In this document: in pieces, positions 63,141 to 64,000 of the stretch
Layout: each line of letters begins with the position of its first letter
How positions within the stretch are numbered: position 1 is the first letter of the stretch
NCBI GenBank assembly: GCA_036971615.1
Contig: JAYKKR010000001.1
Location: 4,402,001 to 4,466,000, forward strand
DNA: 64,000 bases
Direction of reading: 5' to 3'
Origin: Amyloporia xantha
Taxonomy: Eukaryota > Basidiomycota > Agaricomycetes > Polyporales > Adustoporiaceae
The notes under the pieces: model-generated
What the model saw: only the letters and a program-made list of their open reading frames with translations
Told to the model about the DNA's origin: nothing
The model's database searches: none
Made by a program: the position numbers and the translations under genes

Positions 63141-64000
63141 ATGTCGCTCCTCGCATCGTCTAGGTCTGCAGTCCGGCATCGACCTCTTCTACCTCAGGAA
63201 CTCTGGGTTTCTTGCTTCCACACATCTAGTGTGTCATCGTCTCCAAGTTCAACAAGCCGAAGAGATTCTAAACGAGGCGCCTCTAAAAAGCCTACGTCGT
63301 CGAGTAGGTTATGCTTTGCATGCATCCTCATATTCGCATTTCAGCAGGACTAACACTCTTCTCATATGTTTAGCCTCGCCGTCACGGAGGCGTCTCGTCA
63401 AAGATCTGACACCTCGCTCCTCCTCCAAGCACTCATCTGGGAGACTGGTGGTTGCTCCTCGTGTCAGTGAACCTTTGACGCGTGACAGCGCCCCTCACAC
63501 GGAAGTTCGCGATAGATGGAAGGAGTACGCAGAACGAAAGGAAGCTGCCCGCGAGATCGTGACCCGAAAGCGTGAACGACAAGAGGGCCGTCAAGAGAGG
63601 CGACAAGGCAGATGGCAGACCGAAACCCCGAGGGCGCCGTCCTCATCACCGAGGGACAAGCCGTACAAGGAGAGGACTCATGCAGTGCATGACTCGGAGT
63701 TGCCCAACTACGATCGGCCTTGGAGGACGGCAAAGGATGGGCTCGAGAAGCAGAAACATGGGGAGGAGAATTTTGGCGTGGTACAAGACATGGCTACACC
63801 GGCCCCTGCACCTGCTGAGAGGACTCGGAGACCGCAAATTTTCAACCCTCTCAGCGACGAGTTCGAAACATCTGTCCGAGCGGTGTCTACACGCGAGCTT
63901 CCCACTCAATTCACCTCTCCGCCGTTGATGGAGGGCCTGCTGACATCCGTGCTCGATGTCCTGGGTCCGAAGGCGCGACCAACTCCTATACAAGCCCTGT
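63141..64000 (+). CDS. Mitochondrial DEAD-box RNA helicase, Mrh4-like (partial, runs off right edge)
   Basis: It starts MSLLASSRSAVRHRPLLPQE at 63141, a basic Ser/Leu-rich mitochondrial targeting sequence. A GTAGGT donor near 63304 and an acceptor ending TTTAG near 63373 join it to the second exon. A long charged, Arg/Lys/Glu-rich stretch follows (YAERKEAAREIVTRKRERQE), then FTSPPLMEGLLTSVLDVLGP and KARPTPIQA, which is the start of the DEAD-box core with the Q motif. The ATP-binding and DEAD motifs lie beyond the window. In yeast Mrh4 acts in assembly of the large mitochondrial ribosomal subunit. Confidence 0.82.

Overview
This window is nuclear DNA from a filamentous basidiomycete, almost certainly an Agaricomycete. 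Genes are interrupted by many 50-60 base GT-AG introns with CTRAY-like branch sites. Proteins are fungal throughout: Osh1-type oxysterol-binding protein, Atg4, Cse1, an Mrh4-like helicase and a DUF4419 protein. Polyporales is a guess from general character only. I inferred exon structures by joining reading frames at splice signals, so gene ends are better supported than every internal junction.

Left part (1-22 kb): a coiled-coil protein running off the left edge, a secreted aspartic protease, an O-methyltransferase and a flavin monooxygenase facing each other tail to tail, an ankyrin-PH-ORD sterol-binding protein, a secreted protein with an 18-base coding repeat, and a C2H2 zinc-finger protein. 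Centre (22-34 kb): a complete nitrate assimilation cluster. Nitrite reductase (-) is divergent from the nitrate transporter (+), which is followed by nitrate reductase (+). Together they import nitrate and reduce it to nitrite and then ammonium.

Right part (34-64 kb): exportin Cse1, a DUF4419 protein, a GPR1/FUN34/YaaH transporter, a gene-poor stretch (42.4-47.3 kb) holding a TA-flanked MITE, a NAT9-like acetyltransferase, a fold-back element, an aldehyde dehydrogenase, Atg4, a Rab7-like GTPase with a large insertion, a peroxisomal dienoyl-CoA isomerase (SKL terminus), a hAT-type MITE with a perfect 8-base target duplication, a small Tom-like membrane protein, and the 5' part of a mitochondrial DEAD-box helicase.

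The most striking window-wide pattern is about eight places where an otherwise conserved reading frame needs one surplus base skipped, nearly always in or beside a short homopolymer. I read this mainly as sequencing or assembly over-calls. It means the affected genes should not be called pseudogenes, nor their proteins taken at face value, before reads are checked. The other notable findings are the three inverted-repeat elements, a set of GC-AG introns concentrated in nitrite reductase, and the Rab insertion. I did not find a clearly new biological system.
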